Origin: Bacteroidales bacterium
GTDB taxonomy: Bacteria; Bacteroidota; Bacteroidia; Bacteroidales; VadinHA17
Assembly: GCA_029932855.1 (NCBI GenBank)
Contig: JAOZPG010000007.1
Location: 60,494-124,493 of the forward strand
Length of the DNA: 64,000 bases
Reading direction: 5' to 3'
Part shown: in pieces, positions 51,079 to 61,519 of the stretch
How the letters are laid out: every line of letters starts with the position of its first letter
How positions within the stretch are numbered: position 1 is the first letter of the stretch
Position numbers and translations under genes: made by a program
The notes under the pieces: generated by a model
What the model was told of the DNA's origin: nothing
Seen by the model: the letters and a program-made list of their open reading frames with translations, nothing else
The model's database searches: none

Positions 51079-52350
51079 ATGCAAATGGATGTTCTTTTAG
51101 GCCTTCAGTGGGGAGATGAAGGTAAAGGTAAAATTGTGGATTTTCTAAGCCCCCGCTACGATATGATAGCCCGATTTCAGGGAGGCCCCAACGCCGGGCA
51201 CACACTTGAATTTGATGGAAAAAAGTTCATACTTCATACTATCCCTTCAGGGATACATCATCCCGAAAAAGTAAATCTTATAGGTAATGGAGTGGTTATA
51301 GATCCTGTAATATTTATGGAAGAGGTGAAAGAGCTTGAAAAAAGCGGTCTCAACCTCAGCTCAAACCTTTATATATCCCGTAAGGCACACCTGATACTAC
51401 CAACTCACAGGGTGCTTGATGCAGCATCAGAGGCAGCTAAAGGGAAAAGCAGGATAGGCTCCACACTCAAAGGCATAGGTCCCACTTACATGGATAAAAC
51501 CGGCAGGAATGGACTCAGGGTAGGAGACCTTGTTTCCAGCGGGCTGGACAATAAATATGAAAAGCTAAAAGAAAAACACCTTGCCCTGCTTCGCCAGTAT
51601 GACTATGATTACATGGATGAGCTTGACAAATATGAGAAACAATGGCATGAATCGATTGAGACAATAAGAAGATTCAGCCTGGTTGACAGTGAATACATGG
51701 TAAACTCCTTCCTGGATAATAATAAGAAGGTCCTTGCTGAAGGAGCCCAGGGAACACTCCTGGATATTGACTTTGGCTCATACCCTTATGTTACATCTTC
51801 AAACACAGTTTGTGCCGGAGCCTGCACGGGACTTGGTGTAGCTCCTAACAAGATAGCCAAGGTATATGGCATCTTCAAGGCATATACCACACGCGTGGGA
51901 AGCGGACCCTTTCCCAGCGAGCAGGAAAATGTAACAGGCGAAATGCTCAGAAAAAAAGGTCACGAGTTCGGAGCAACAACAGGAAGACCCCGCAGGTGCG
52001 GATGGCTCGACCTGGTGGCACTGAAATATGCCTGCATGCTTAATGGCGTCACCAGCCTTTTAATGACCAAGGCAGATGTACTTACAGGTTTCAACAAAAT
52101 AAAAGTATGTACTGCATATAAGAACAGCGGTTCACCTGCATCACAATTCCCTTATGAAATAAACGAGGATATAAAACCGTCCTATGCTGAGCTCCCGGGC
52201 TGGCAGAAAGACCCCGGCCAGCTTAGAGAATTTAATGATCTCCCAGCTAACCTTAAAGACTATACATCCTATATAGAAAAAGAGCTCAATATCCCCATAG
52301 ATATTATTTCTGTTGGTCCCGACCGCTCAGAAACTATTCTGAGATTCTAG
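51079..52350 (+). CDS. purA: Adenylosuccinate synthase
   Basis: VLLGLQWGDEGKGKIVDFLS; GGPNAGHTLEFDGKKFILH; EGAQGTLLDIDFGSYPYVTSSNT. Confidence 0.97.
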   Translation: MQMDVLLGLQWGDEGKGKIVDFLSPRYDMIARFQGGPNAGHTLEFDGKKFILHTIPSGIHHPEKVNLIGNGVVIDPVIFMEEVKELEKSGLNLSSNLYISRKAHLILPTHRVLDAASEAAKGKSRIGSTLKGIGPTYMDKTGRNGLRVGDLVSSGLDNKYEKLKEKHLALLRQYDYDYMDELDKYEKQWHESIETIRRFSLVDSEYMVNSFLDNNKKVLAEGAQGTLLDIDFGSYPYVTSSNTVCAGACTGLGVAPNKIAKVYGIFKAYTTRVGSGPFPSEQENVTGEMLRKKGHEFGATTGRPRRCGWLDLVALKYACMLNGVTSLLMTKADVLTGFNKIKVCTAYKNSGSPASQFPYEINEDIKPSYAELPGWQKDPGQLREFNDLPANLKDYTSYIEKELNIPIDIISVGPDRSETILRF

Positions 52351-52466
52351 GCCTGTAATAATTATGCCTGTAATAATATAATAATAACTGTCAAAAGAAT
52401 TATTCTTATTGACATTGATCTATAATTGTTGTAACTTATCATTGAAGCACAGTTATACATAAAATC

Positions 52467-53144
52467 ATGTCTATCAATGTAAGTAAATACGCAAAAAATG
52501 TAGTTAAGGAAAGAGAAAGTATAAAAAGTGGCCTGGCCCCGGTAATTACTATTTCGAGACAACTTGGATGTCCTGCAAAACCAATAGCTAAAGAGCTGGT
52601 AAGCCTCATCAATAAGCAAGCAAAAGATAAATGGGCCAGTGTCAGTAAGGAGATACTTCAGGAATCGGCCTCAAAGCTGGGGGTACCTGCATCCGATCTG
52701 AAATATTTCTTCAAATACAACGAGCAGGGACTGCTTGGTGGCATACTGTCAACCATATCGAAATTCTACCTAAGTGATATAAGTGCAAGCAAAGCGGTAA
52801 AACGTGCCATAGTCTCTATTGCTGAAAAGGGTAATGTTGTGATCATTGGCCGCGGAGGGGCAGCCATATGCAGGGATATGAAAAACAGCCTGCACATAAG
52901 ACTTAGCGCACCTATAGAATGGAGACTGCAAAAAGTGATGAAGTTTTACCAAATGAAAGAAAAGGAAGCCCTGAAATTTCTTAAAGATTACGATCGTAAA
53001 AGAATTCACTTTATTATGCAATTCTTAAAAGAAAAAGAAGAACCCTCAATACTATTCGACATTTACTATAACTGCTCCCGCTTAAGTATAGAAGAAATAG
53101 CACGGTCCATATACTCCCTAATGAATATCCGGGAAATGATCTGA
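52467..53144 (+). CDS. Cytidylate kinase-like family protein
   Basis: APVITISRQLGCPAKPIAKELVSLIN; VIIGRGGAAICRDM; IRLSAPIEWRLQKVM. Confidence 0.85.
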   Translation: MSINVSKYAKNVVKERESIKSGLAPVITISRQLGCPAKPIAKELVSLINKQAKDKWASVSKEILQESASKLGVPASDLKYFFKYNEQGLLGGILSTISKFYLSDISASKAVKRAIVSIAEKGNVVIIGRGGAAICRDMKNSLHIRLSAPIEWRLQKVMKFYQMKEKEALKFLKDYDRKRIHFIMQFLKEKEEPSILFDIYYNCSRLSIEEIARSIYSLMNIREMI

Positions 53145-53151
53145 AGCTCCC

Positions 53152-53631
53152 CTATTCAGGCCATGTATATATCCAGGCATCTATAACCACTGTATCCCTG
53201 TAATTCTCCATCATATATACAGCTTCACCAAAATCTTCCAGGTCGAGGGCTGATACAAGGTCAAAGCCATCCACATCCTCAAATATCTGTGTCTGGAAAC
53301 CCATGGAGTTGAAATAATCCGACCATTCCATGGCAAACTCAGGTGTATGAAAGCTACCAACAATTATATGGTACCTGAAACGGTTCTCCCAGGCAAACTG
53401 CTCCTCTTCTATTAGCCTCAGAGAATCCTGTATTGCCTGTTCCCTGGCAAAAGCCAGCTCTTCAGCCTTCACCTGTTTCAGTGAATCAGCTACACGTAAA
53501 CTATCCTGCCTGTGTTGCGACTCCAGTGCAGCAGCTTTTTTACCGCTCCCGAACCAGGCTTTATCCTTAATAAAATTACATGACGGAAGTAAGAATAATG
53601 TTGTAAGTGCTAAAACAAGTAAAGATCTCAT
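53152..53631 (-). CDS. Small lipoprotein with SPOR-like C-terminal region
   Basis: Lipobox LFLLPSC; charged helix; YHIIVGSFHTPEFAMEWSDYFNSMGFQTQIF resembles SPOR. Confidence 0.65.
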   Translation of the reverse strand: MRSLLVLALTTLFLLPSCNFIKDKAWFGSGKKAAALESQHRQDSLRVADSLKQVKAEELAFAREQAIQDSLRLIEEEQFAWENRFRYHIIVGSFHTPEFAMEWSDYFNSMGFQTQIFEDVDGFDLVSALDLEDFGEAVYMMENYRDTVVIDAWIYTWPE

Positions 53632-53760
53632 GCCCTTAAGTTTTAAAAAGATAAAAAAATATACAATACTATTTTCAGTTTATGTAAAAGTAACATTTAA
53701 TTAGGCCCACTCCAAATTCATAAAATTTCATATCTTAGATGCTGAACCAAAACCACGACT

Positions 53761-55668
53761 ATGAAAACAATAATAAATCTCTTCGAAGACAGTGTAAAAA
53801 AGTTTGGTGACAGGCCCTATTTATGGGAAAAGAAAACTGATAAGTTCGAAGCGGAAAGCTATAAAGAGATTAAAGAAAGAGTACATCACTTTGCTGCAGG
53901 ACTTATAGATTACGGCATAAAAAAAGGTGACCGTATAGCCCTGCTCTCTGAAGGAAGAAACGACTGGATGGTAAGTGAGCTTGGGATATTATATACAGGA
54001 GCAGTGAATGTTCCCCTGTCCATACTCTTAACCGAACCGGAACTGGCTTTCAGGATAAAACACAGCGGGGCCAGGATGCTTATAGTATCTGAAAAACAAT
54101 ATAAGAAAGCAATAGCCGTATTAAAAGATCTCCCCGATCTTGAAAAAGTGCTTGTCCTCGACAGCATGGCCGGGGCAGGAGAAAATGAACTATTGTTTTC
54201 AGAGGTTTGCGAAAAGGGTAAAACATATCTGGAAAATAACTCAGCCGGATTTGTGGAGACATACAGCTCTGTTAAAGAAAACGATTATTCAAATATCAGC
54301 TATACTTCAGGTACCACTGCAGAACCCAAGGGGATAGTGCTGTCACACCTTAACTATTACGCAAACGTATATCAGGCTTACACCCTGCTGGATATCCTGC
54401 CCCACTGGAGAATATTCCTCTTCCTGCCATGGGATCATTCTTTTGCACATACTGCAGGCCTGTATGCCTTTATGGGTAAGGGAGCAAGTGTGGCCGCCCT
54501 GCAGATAGGAAGTAGCCCTATTGAAACAACTAAGAACATATCGCTTAATATCAAGGAAGTAAAACCACAGCTAATGTTCAGTGTGCCTGCTTTCGCCAAA
54601 AGCATAAGAAAGAATATTGAAAGCGGCATCAGGGCCAAAGGTAGCTTTATAGAGAAACTGTTTAAACATGCCCTTAAACTGAATTATGCCTACAATAAGG
54701 AAGGATTTAACAAAGGAGGAGGACTGAGTTTTCTGAAGCTTCCTCTGATAAAGCTTTATGATGCAATTATTTTTAAGAAAGTAAGGGATCAGCTTGGCGG
54801 GAATATGAAATATTTCTATGGTGGAGGAGCCCTGCTTGACATTGAACTGCAGAGGTTCTTCTATGCTATAGGCATACCCATTTACCAGGGTTACGGATTG
54901 TCGGAAGCCTCTCCTGTTATTTCTGCAAACGGACCGGATGTACATAAGCTGGGCTCTTCGGGCCCGCCTGTGAAGGATATGGAGATAAAGATATGTGATA
55001 ATGATGGCAACCCGCTTGAAACAGGCCAAAAGGGAGAGATACTTGTGAAAGGAGATAACGTGATGGTGAAATACTGGCAAAACGAAGCGGCTACAGCCGA
55101 AACCATTATTGATGGATGGCTTCACACAGGCGACATGGGTTATATAGACCGGGATGGATTCCTCTACGTACTTGGAAGGTTTAAGAGTCTTCTGATATCA
55201 GGCGACGGCGAGAAATACAGTCCCGAAGGAATAGAAGAAGCCATGTGCGATCATAGTGAATATATCATGCAGTGCATGGTTCATAATAACCAGGACCCTT
55301 ACACCTCCATACTGGTGGTTCCCGAGATAGAAGCTATTAACAGGTTCCTTAAAAACAAGGGCCTTAGCGCAAAGACAGAGGAAGGGAAAAAGGCTGTTCT
55401 GGAGCTTATCCGGAAAGAAGTGTATGAGTACCGCAATGGAGGGAAATATGAAGATATGTTCCCCCAGAGATGGATGCCTTCAACAATAGCGGTTCTTGAC
55501 CAGGAGTTCACGCAAGACAACGAGTTTCTTAACTCTCTGAAAAAGATGGTTCGCGCTAAGATCACAGAATACTACAGTGAAACACTGAACTTCCTGTACA
55601 CACCTGAATCAAAGGATATTGTTAACACTTTAAACCTCAAAGCACTCGATAAACTGGATCTGCAATAA
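53761..55668 (+). CDS. AMP-dependent synthetase / long-chain acyl-CoA synthetase
   Basis: YTSGTTAEPKGIVLSH; YQGYGLSEASPVIS; GWLHTGDMGYIDRDGFLYVLGRFKSLLISGDGEKYSPE. Confidence 0.95.
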   Translation: MKTIINLFEDSVKKFGDRPYLWEKKTDKFEAESYKEIKERVHHFAAGLIDYGIKKGDRIALLSEGRNDWMVSELGILYTGAVNVPLSILLTEPELAFRIKHSGARMLIVSEKQYKKAIAVLKDLPDLEKVLVLDSMAGAGENELLFSEVCEKGKTYLENNSAGFVETYSSVKENDYSNISYTSGTTAEPKGIVLSHLNYYANVYQAYTLLDILPHWRIFLFLPWDHSFAHTAGLYAFMGKGASVAALQIGSSPIETTKNISLNIKEVKPQLMFSVPAFAKSIRKNIESGIRAKGSFIEKLFKHALKLNYAYNKEGFNKGGGLSFLKLPLIKLYDAIIFKKVRDQLGGNMKYFYGGGALLDIELQRFFYAIGIPIYQGYGLSEASPVISANGPDVHKLGSSGPPVKDMEIKICDNDGNPLETGQKGEILVKGDNVMVKYWQNEAATAETIIDGWLHTGDMGYIDRDGFLYVLGRFKSLLISGDGEKYSPEGIEEAMCDHSEYIMQCMVHNNQDPYTSILVVPEIEAINRFLKNKGLSAKTEEGKKAVLELIRKEVYEYRNGGKYEDMFPQRWMPSTIAVLDQEFTQDNEFLNSLKKMVRAKITEYYSETLNFLYTPESKDIVNTLNLKALDKLDLQ

Positions 55669-55673
55669 GATTT

Positions 55674-58600
55674 ATGCATAAAGCCTCAGCCTATAAAGTC
55701 CGCCGCCTCTTTTTCACGGCATTTTACCTGTGGGCGACCTTAATCCTGTATTCGCAGGAAGGAGTTTCTTATATCTCTAACTTCACACCTCCGCCTGGCA
55801 CAAACACAAAGAATACTGCCATCACACAGGATAACAGGGGACTGATGCTCTTTGCAAATCAGCAAGGTATATTAAGTTTCGACGGCTACAAATGGGAATA
55901 TGCCTGTTCCGGAATAAGGCCTTACTCAATTGGCAGGGATACTGTTACATCAAGTATATTCGTGGGACTGGAAAAAAGCTTTGGATACCTGCTTAGAGAT
56001 GAGACAGGCTCATACAAATATATTCCCATCTCAGATCCGGCTTACAACTATGGCCGTATTGAGAAGATAGCCTTCAGGAAAGATGCTATATATTTTTACT
56101 CTCCTCAAAGCATCACAGTGGTAAACAGGGATGATATAAGAAACCTGCAAACAATATGGGCCGGGCAGGCTAATCCCTTTACAGGGTTCTTTTTCTATAA
56201 TGACAGGCTCTTTATTAATATTTTCAACCAGGGTCTGCACCTGCTTGTAAATAATAAGCTCTCTCCCATTGCCGGAGGCGAAGCCTTCGACAATGTATCC
56301 ATAGTATTCTATACAAAATACGATGATAACAGCTTGCTGTTTGCTACCGACAACAGCTTTCTCTACCTCTATGACGGAAACGAATTCTCAGACCTGATCA
56401 TTAAGGATGAGAGCTACCTGTTCAATGCCGTGATCACCCACGGTATTAGTATTGATAACAACAGGGTGGCACTTGCCACGCTCACCGGAGGATGTATCAT
56501 CTTTAATAAAAAGACCGGAAAAACAGAAAATATTTTCAATTACCAGTCAGGACTGCCGGATGATGAGATATATGCCATAGGCACCGACCGTGAGGGCGGT
56601 ATATGGTTAAGCCATGAATTTGGCGCCAGCAGGATAGATCTCTCACTACCGGTACTTAAGTTCGACTCATACAAGGGCCTTGAAGGCAATATATCGCAGC
56701 TGCTTATCTTTAATGACACTCTGTTCATATCCACCAGTGAAGGGGTATTCTATCTCTCAGAGGTAAAATATTACAGGAAAAGAGAAGTTTTTGTTAAAAC
56801 ACTGGTTCCTGTTTACAGCAATATCTCTTCTGCTGACAACATAAATACCAGGCAGCCTGAAAATCACCAGGTAAACCTGCCTGCAGAAAAGCAAAGCTTT
56901 CAGGAAGAAAGTAAGGAAGCCATAGCTGCAGGAAAGAAAGAAAAGATCAAGGCTAAAAGAAGATTATTCTTCAGGCTGTTTGACAAAAAACAAAAACAGG
57001 AAAAAGCTTCCCTGGCAGACAGTGAAGCAACTAACACAGATAAAGCTAAAACAACTTCAGTATCAAAGCACACGGAAAAAACAGTAAGTCCCAGAACCAG
57101 TGTCAGCTATAAAACACAGTATATTAAGAAAACCAACCTGCTGCTTGAATCTGTTGGTTATGAGTTCAGGAAAGTAAAGGGGCTTGATGCAAAATGCAGG
57201 CAGTTACTGGTTTATGATAATATGCTTTTTGTTGCTTCCAGTACCGGCCTGTACAGGATAAGCGGGAACAAAAGCAGGTATATCATTGCCGGTTCATATA
57301 TACACTCTGTCATAGCCTCACAAAAAATACCGGGCAGGCTTTATGTAGGTACAGAATCGGGAATAAGGACAGTTGACTTTGCAGCGAGGAATGTAAAAAT
57401 AAATAATCCCAATAGCGGGCTTAGCACAGCCATACATTCTGTCTGTGAAGACAATAACAAGCTATGGCTGGCTTCAGACAGAGATATTCTCTGCATGCAG
57501 ATCCCTGCAGACACTGGCAATACAAGCTTCAAAAGTTACAGGAGTCCCGGAAAGGGAGAAACAGTAATATTCAGACTGGGCAATAAAGCTGTATTCTTTA
57601 CTGAATCAGGCATTTATGACTTCAATGAGAGTAGCGGCTCTTTTGTTGAGCTCGACACCATAGTTCCAAAGCATCTCAAATCGCTAAGATGTATCTACTG
57701 CCGTGAAGACCAGTTATGGCTGAACCCGGAAGAAACATGGATTAAACTTCCTGAAATGGACTCACTGAGTTCACTGCAATCCGGTTTCCTGAAAATATTT
57801 GATGGGATACGTTATCTCTATACCGATGAAGAAAATAATTTATGGGTGGTTGACGGAAATAACAATATCAGAAAGATACTGCCAAATGAAACACTTCACA
57901 GGCCGGGGATCTTTGATATTCACATAAACGAACCTGCTACAGACCTCGTAAGTCTTGGTAGCAAGGACTTCCCCAAAGAATTCAATGTATGGGCTCCCTG
58001 CTATATCAGACCGGACCGTACCGAGTTCAAGTATTTACTTGAGGGGCTCGACCATGAATGGTCAGACTGGACCACCAACCGCAGTATCACTATCCCCTAC
58101 CTTCCTGAAGGCAGTTATACATTAAAAGTAAGTGCAAGAAACGTGCTTAATGATATTAGCGAAACAATTGAGCAGAAGATAGAAGTTACTCCTCCCTTCA
58201 CCAGATCTCTTTTCTTTTATATAATCATTGTGGTGGCGATTGGGGTTTTTCTTTACCTCTTAATTATTATCAGGGAGAGAAAGCTTAAGCATGATAAAAA
58301 AGTGCTCGAAAGGAAAGTCACAATAAGAACAAAAGAGATACAGGCACAAAAAAACGAAATAGAGAAACAAAAAAACGAGATAGCATTCCAGAAGCAGGAG
58401 ATTACCGACAGCATAGAATACGGCAAAAGAATACAAAAGGCACTTATGCGGCCAAGGTCTGCCCTTAACAAGTTACTTCCTGAATATTTTATCTTTTTCA
58501 GGCCCCGGGACCTTGTAAGTGGTGATTTTTACTGGGTTAGCCGCAAGGACGATAAGACAGTGGTAGCAGTGGCAGATTGTACGGGACATGGTGTTCCCGG

Positions 58601-59150
58601 GGCATTCCTCAGCTTCCTGGGCCATTCATTCCTCGAAGAGATATTCAATAATTTCAAGATCACCACGGCCAGCATTTTTCTCGACAGGCTAAGAGTAAAG
58701 TTCAAGGTAGCATTACACCAGTCGGAAGATCATGATGATGCCGGTGACGGTATTGATATGGGACTTTGCATTTTAGACAACAATACCATGGAGATGCAAT
58801 ATGCAGGAGCTTTAAACTCACTATATATAATAAGAAAAGGAAAGCTTATTGAGACAAAAGGTGATAAGATGCCTATTGGCTCACACCTTCTCGATAACAA
58901 ATCATTCACCAATCATAAGATAAGCCTCAATAAAGGAGATATGGTATATATGTTCACAGATGGCTTCCCCGACCAGTTCGGAGGAGAAAGAACAAAGAAG
59001 TTCAAGATCATCCCTTTCCAGCAGCTCCTTTTAAAAATACACAGGGAAACACTGAAAAAGCAGGAGGAAATACTTACCACCGAGCTGCAACTGTGGATGG
59101 GCAATGAAGCCCAGGTGGACGACATACTCGTGCTGGGAATGAAAATATAA
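55674..59150 (+). CDS. SpoIIE-family serine phosphatase with two-component-regulator-like beta-propeller and Y_Y_Y sensor region
   Basis: Propeller motifs (GGIWLSHEFGASRID), Y_Y_Y YLLEGLDHEWSDWTTNRSITIPYLPEGSYTLKVSARN, TM, coiled coil, PP2C/SpoIIE VSGDFYWVSRKDDKTVVAVADCTGHGVPGAFLSFLG. Confidence 0.94.
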   Translation: MHKASAYKVRRLFFTAFYLWATLILYSQEGVSYISNFTPPPGTNTKNTAITQDNRGLMLFANQQGILSFDGYKWEYACSGIRPYSIGRDTVTSSIFVGLEKSFGYLLRDETGSYKYIPISDPAYNYGRIEKIAFRKDAIYFYSPQSITVVNRDDIRNLQTIWAGQANPFTGFFFYNDRLFINIFNQGLHLLVNNKLSPIAGGEAFDNVSIVFYTKYDDNSLLFATDNSFLYLYDGNEFSDLIIKDESYLFNAVITHGISIDNNRVALATLTGGCIIFNKKTGKTENIFNYQSGLPDDEIYAIGTDREGGIWLSHEFGASRIDLSLPVLKFDSYKGLEGNISQLLIFNDTLFISTSEGVFYLSEVKYYRKREVFVKTLVPVYSNISSADNINTRQPENHQVNLPAEKQSFQEESKEAIAAGKKEKIKAKRRLFFRLFDKKQKQEKASLADSEATNTDKAKTTSVSKHTEKTVSPRTSVSYKTQYIKKTNLLLESVGYEFRKVKGLDAKCRQLLVYDNMLFVASSTGLYRISGNKSRYIIAGSYIHSVIASQKIPGRLYVGTESGIRTVDFAARNVKINNPNSGLSTAIHSVCEDNNKLWLASDRDILCMQIPADTGNTSFKSYRSPGKGETVIFRLGNKAVFFTESGIYDFNESSGSFVELDTIVPKHLKSLRCIYCREDQLWLNPEETWIKLPEMDSLSSLQSGFLKIFDGIRYLYTDEENNLWVVDGNNNIRKILPNETLHRPGIFDIHINEPATDLVSLGSKDFPKEFNVWAPCYIRPDRTEFKYLLEGLDHEWSDWTTNRSITIPYLPEGSYTLKVSARNVLNDISETIEQKIEVTPPFTRSLFFYIIIVVAIGVFLYLLIIIRERKLKHDKKVLERKVTIRTKEIQAQKNEIEKQKNEIAFQKQEITDSIEYGKRIQKALMRPRSALNKLLPEYFIFFRPRDLVSGDFYWVSRKDDKTVVAVADCTGHGVPGAFLSFLGHSFLEEIFNNFKITTASIFLDRLRVKFKVALHQSEDHDDAGDGIDMGLCILDNNTMEMQYAGALNSLYIIRKGKLIETKGDKMPIGSHLLDNKSFTNHKISLNKGDMVYMFTDGFPDQFGGERTKKFKIIPFQQLLLKIHRETLKKQEEILTTELQLWMGNEAQVDDILVLGMKI

Positions 59151-59164
59151 TGAAACCGGTATTT

Positions 59165-61327
59165 TTATTTCTCAGTAAGCATATTCATCATAGCTTTTAA
59201 CTCTTCAACTTCTTCTCTCAGCAGAGCAAGTTCAGATTTTTCAGCTTTTAGCTTCTCTATTTCTTTACCCTGCTTTTCAATCATCTGCTGCTGTGTCTCT
59301 ATCATTTTCTGCTGATCTTTTATTGCCTCAACCAGTATTGGTGAGACTTTTTCATATGAAACAGCCTTGTATCCTTTATCATCCGTACTAACCAGTTCGG
59401 GTACAAACTTTTCGAGCTCCTGTGCCACAAAACCAATTTGCTTAGAGTCTGAAAATTTCATCTCTGGATATTCGTCCGACCTCCAGTTATAACTTACTCC
59501 CCTCATGTTCTTAACAAGGGAAAGGGCATTATTAATTTCCTCAACATTTTTTTTCAACCTGATATCTGAAGCATCCCATGTCCCTCCCGAAGCATAAGCA
59601 TTACCCACGATATATAATGCATAACTCGAAGATCCATAATGGTTTATTCCCACATGCGCATTGATCCTCAGATACTGTGAATTAGGAATCGAACTAAAAT
59701 TGCCATACATCAAGGCATCATTCTTCTGATCAGTAAGACTTGTCCTCGTCTGATTATCCAGGAAAAAATAATTCGAACTTATAGTTGTAAACATTCCGGC
59801 ATTATGACCAATAAAAACATTATTATCACCTGAAGTAAGGTTTTTACCTGAATTTTTGCCAATACAAACGTTATAATCACCTGTTACACTCTCCTCATAA
59901 GCTCCTCCTAATCCTGCCGAATCACCTACAAACACATTCCCCGTTCCGTGGTCAAAATTTCCTCCTGCCTTGGATCCCACAAAGACATTCCCAGCCCCCT
60001 CCTCATAATAATCTCCCGCATGGTTCCCGATAATAACATCATCCGAACCATCAGACCTTGCACCTGCCCAGTTACCAATACACACATTCCTTTGGCCAAT
60101 TAGGTTCCTGAATGCAGCAGCAGCACCAATGAAAGTATTAGATGCTCCTGTATTGCTCTGACCTGTCTGGTTTCCAATCATTACATTGTCAGACCCGTTA
60201 TTATCTTCACCACAGTCACTGCCTATAAAAACATTCCTTGCTTTATTATTACTATAACCTGCATGCATTCCCACTGAAACATTGTATATTCCTGTTGCAT
60301 TATTAAAACCGGCCTCATAACCCATAAATGTATTCCACCATCCCCTTGTATTACTATAACCTGATTTATAACCTAAAAATGTATTATAACTCCCCTGAAT
60401 ATAATAGTTTAACTCTCCCAGGTTGGAATATCCTGCCTGGTAACCAATAAAGGAGTTATAGCTACCATTTTCATTTGAGGTTCCTGCCTGATAACCCAGG
60501 AAGAGGTTACCTTCACCTATTGTATTACTGGCTCCCGCTTCATGGCCAATAAAATAATTATCAGGAGTTAAATCCAGAAAATTACTAACCGGTCCTTTTC
60601 CTTTGCCGGGAGTAAACCCTCCTACGGCAAAGCCTCCACGTGATCCTTTTCCACTATCAGTATTGTCAACATATATCCTGGTACTATCCTTGGTTACCCT
60701 GAAATATTCATTTGTCTCATCCTTTCCGGGGGTAAATCCCCCTACTGCAAATCCTCCCCTGCTTCCCTTTCCTGCTCCATCCTCAACAAACATGCGTATC
60801 CCTGAATTATATACAGCCAGAATTGTCTGCCCATCAACATTCTTCACTTCAAATAAAGCAGAATCCGGATCCATTCCTATCTGGCCCTGGATACCCAGTT
60901 TATCGAATGAAGTAATTACAGGTGCACTCAGGGCATATGGAACAGAAAGAAGTTCAGAAGTTCCAAAATCCCTTAAACCGGAACCATCAATCAAATCAAT
61001 TTTGACATTTAAATAATAAGGCCCGGTGACCCAGTTTACCAACAGGGGTGTTACATCTCCCACCTTAAGGTTAAGCATACCCTCCGGGTTAGTGCTTACC
61101 CCTGACTGTATCTCTGTCCATACAGGGATACCTGTGGAACTTCCCTGCAGGATAGTGAATTGAACATTAACAACATGGTCCTTAAGCAGAGAGTTGCCAT
61201 CCTTCACAACTGCCTGATAATTAAACTTATTGGGTGCCTCCTGGGCCAGCAGATTATTTAAGCTTGATTGTTGGCTGAAAAATAATACTAATAGTAAACT
61301 AACTAAAGTTTTTGTAATAGCTTTCAT
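59165..61327 (-). CDS. Tail-fibre-domain / Peptidase_S74 (endosialidase chaperone) secreted repeat protein, paralog 1
   Basis: Signal peptide from ATG 61327 (MKAITKTLVSLLLVLFF); NxFxGYxAGxSN repeats; C-terminal ASDIRLKKNVEEI...IGFVAQELEKFVPELV then coiled coil. Confidence 0.9.
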   Translation of the reverse strand: MKAITKTLVSLLLVLFFSQQSSLNNLLAQEAPNKFNYQAVVKDGNSLLKDHVVNVQFTILQGSSTGIPVWTEIQSGVSTNPEGMLNLKVGDVTPLLVNWVTGPYYLNVKIDLIDGSGLRDFGTSELLSVPYALSAPVITSFDKLGIQGQIGMDPDSALFEVKNVDGQTILAVYNSGIRMFVEDGAGKGSRGGFAVGGFTPGKDETNEYFRVTKDSTRIYVDNTDSGKGSRGGFAVGGFTPGKGKGPVSNFLDLTPDNYFIGHEAGASNTIGEGNLFLGYQAGTSNENGSYNSFIGYQAGYSNLGELNYYIQGSYNTFLGYKSGYSNTRGWWNTFMGYEAGFNNATGIYNVSVGMHAGYSNNKARNVFIGSDCGEDNNGSDNVMIGNQTGQSNTGASNTFIGAAAAFRNLIGQRNVCIGNWAGARSDGSDDVIIGNHAGDYYEEGAGNVFVGSKAGGNFDHGTGNVFVGDSAGLGGAYEESVTGDYNVCIGKNSGKNLTSGDNNVFIGHNAGMFTTISSNYFFLDNQTRTSLTDQKNDALMYGNFSSIPNSQYLRINAHVGINHYGSSSYALYIVGNAYASGGTWDASDIRLKKNVEEINNALSLVKNMRGVSYNWRSDEYPEMKFSDSKQIGFVAQELEKFVPELVSTDDKGYKAVSYEKVSPILVEAIKDQQKMIETQQQMIEKQGKEIEKLKAEKSELALLREEVEELKAMMNMLTEK
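59800..60545 (-). repeat. Repeat region of paralog 1 encoding about 15-24 aa NxFxGYxAGxSN units
   Basis: Translated repeats: NLFLGYQAGTSNENGSYNSFIGYQAGYSN...NTFLGYKSGYSNTRGWWNTFMGYEAG... Confidence 0.85.
60602..60771 (-). repeat. Two copies, 120 bp apart, encoding GKGSRGGFAVGGFTPGK
   Basis: Motif present twice in ORF 59165..61378; DNA copies start at about 60602 and 60722. Confidence 0.85.
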
Positions 61328-61519
61328 GAATTTTTTGTTATAAGTTAGTAGTAATAGGATTCCGCTTTCCATTGTCATTATTAATGTTAAAAAATGCTTA
61401 ATAAATTCTATGCATTATCATAAAATAACATTACAATGAATACGTAAAAATAAATAAAAAGTTGTCTCCAGCTAAGGAAAAATAAGCATTGAAAGGAAAC
61501 TCTTCTCAATCCTGCATTC

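Noticed and set aside
54571-55125. Antisense ORF (184 aa) in the acyl-CoA synthetase
   Set aside because: Overlaps conserved AMP-binding motifs on the other strand; no signal of its own
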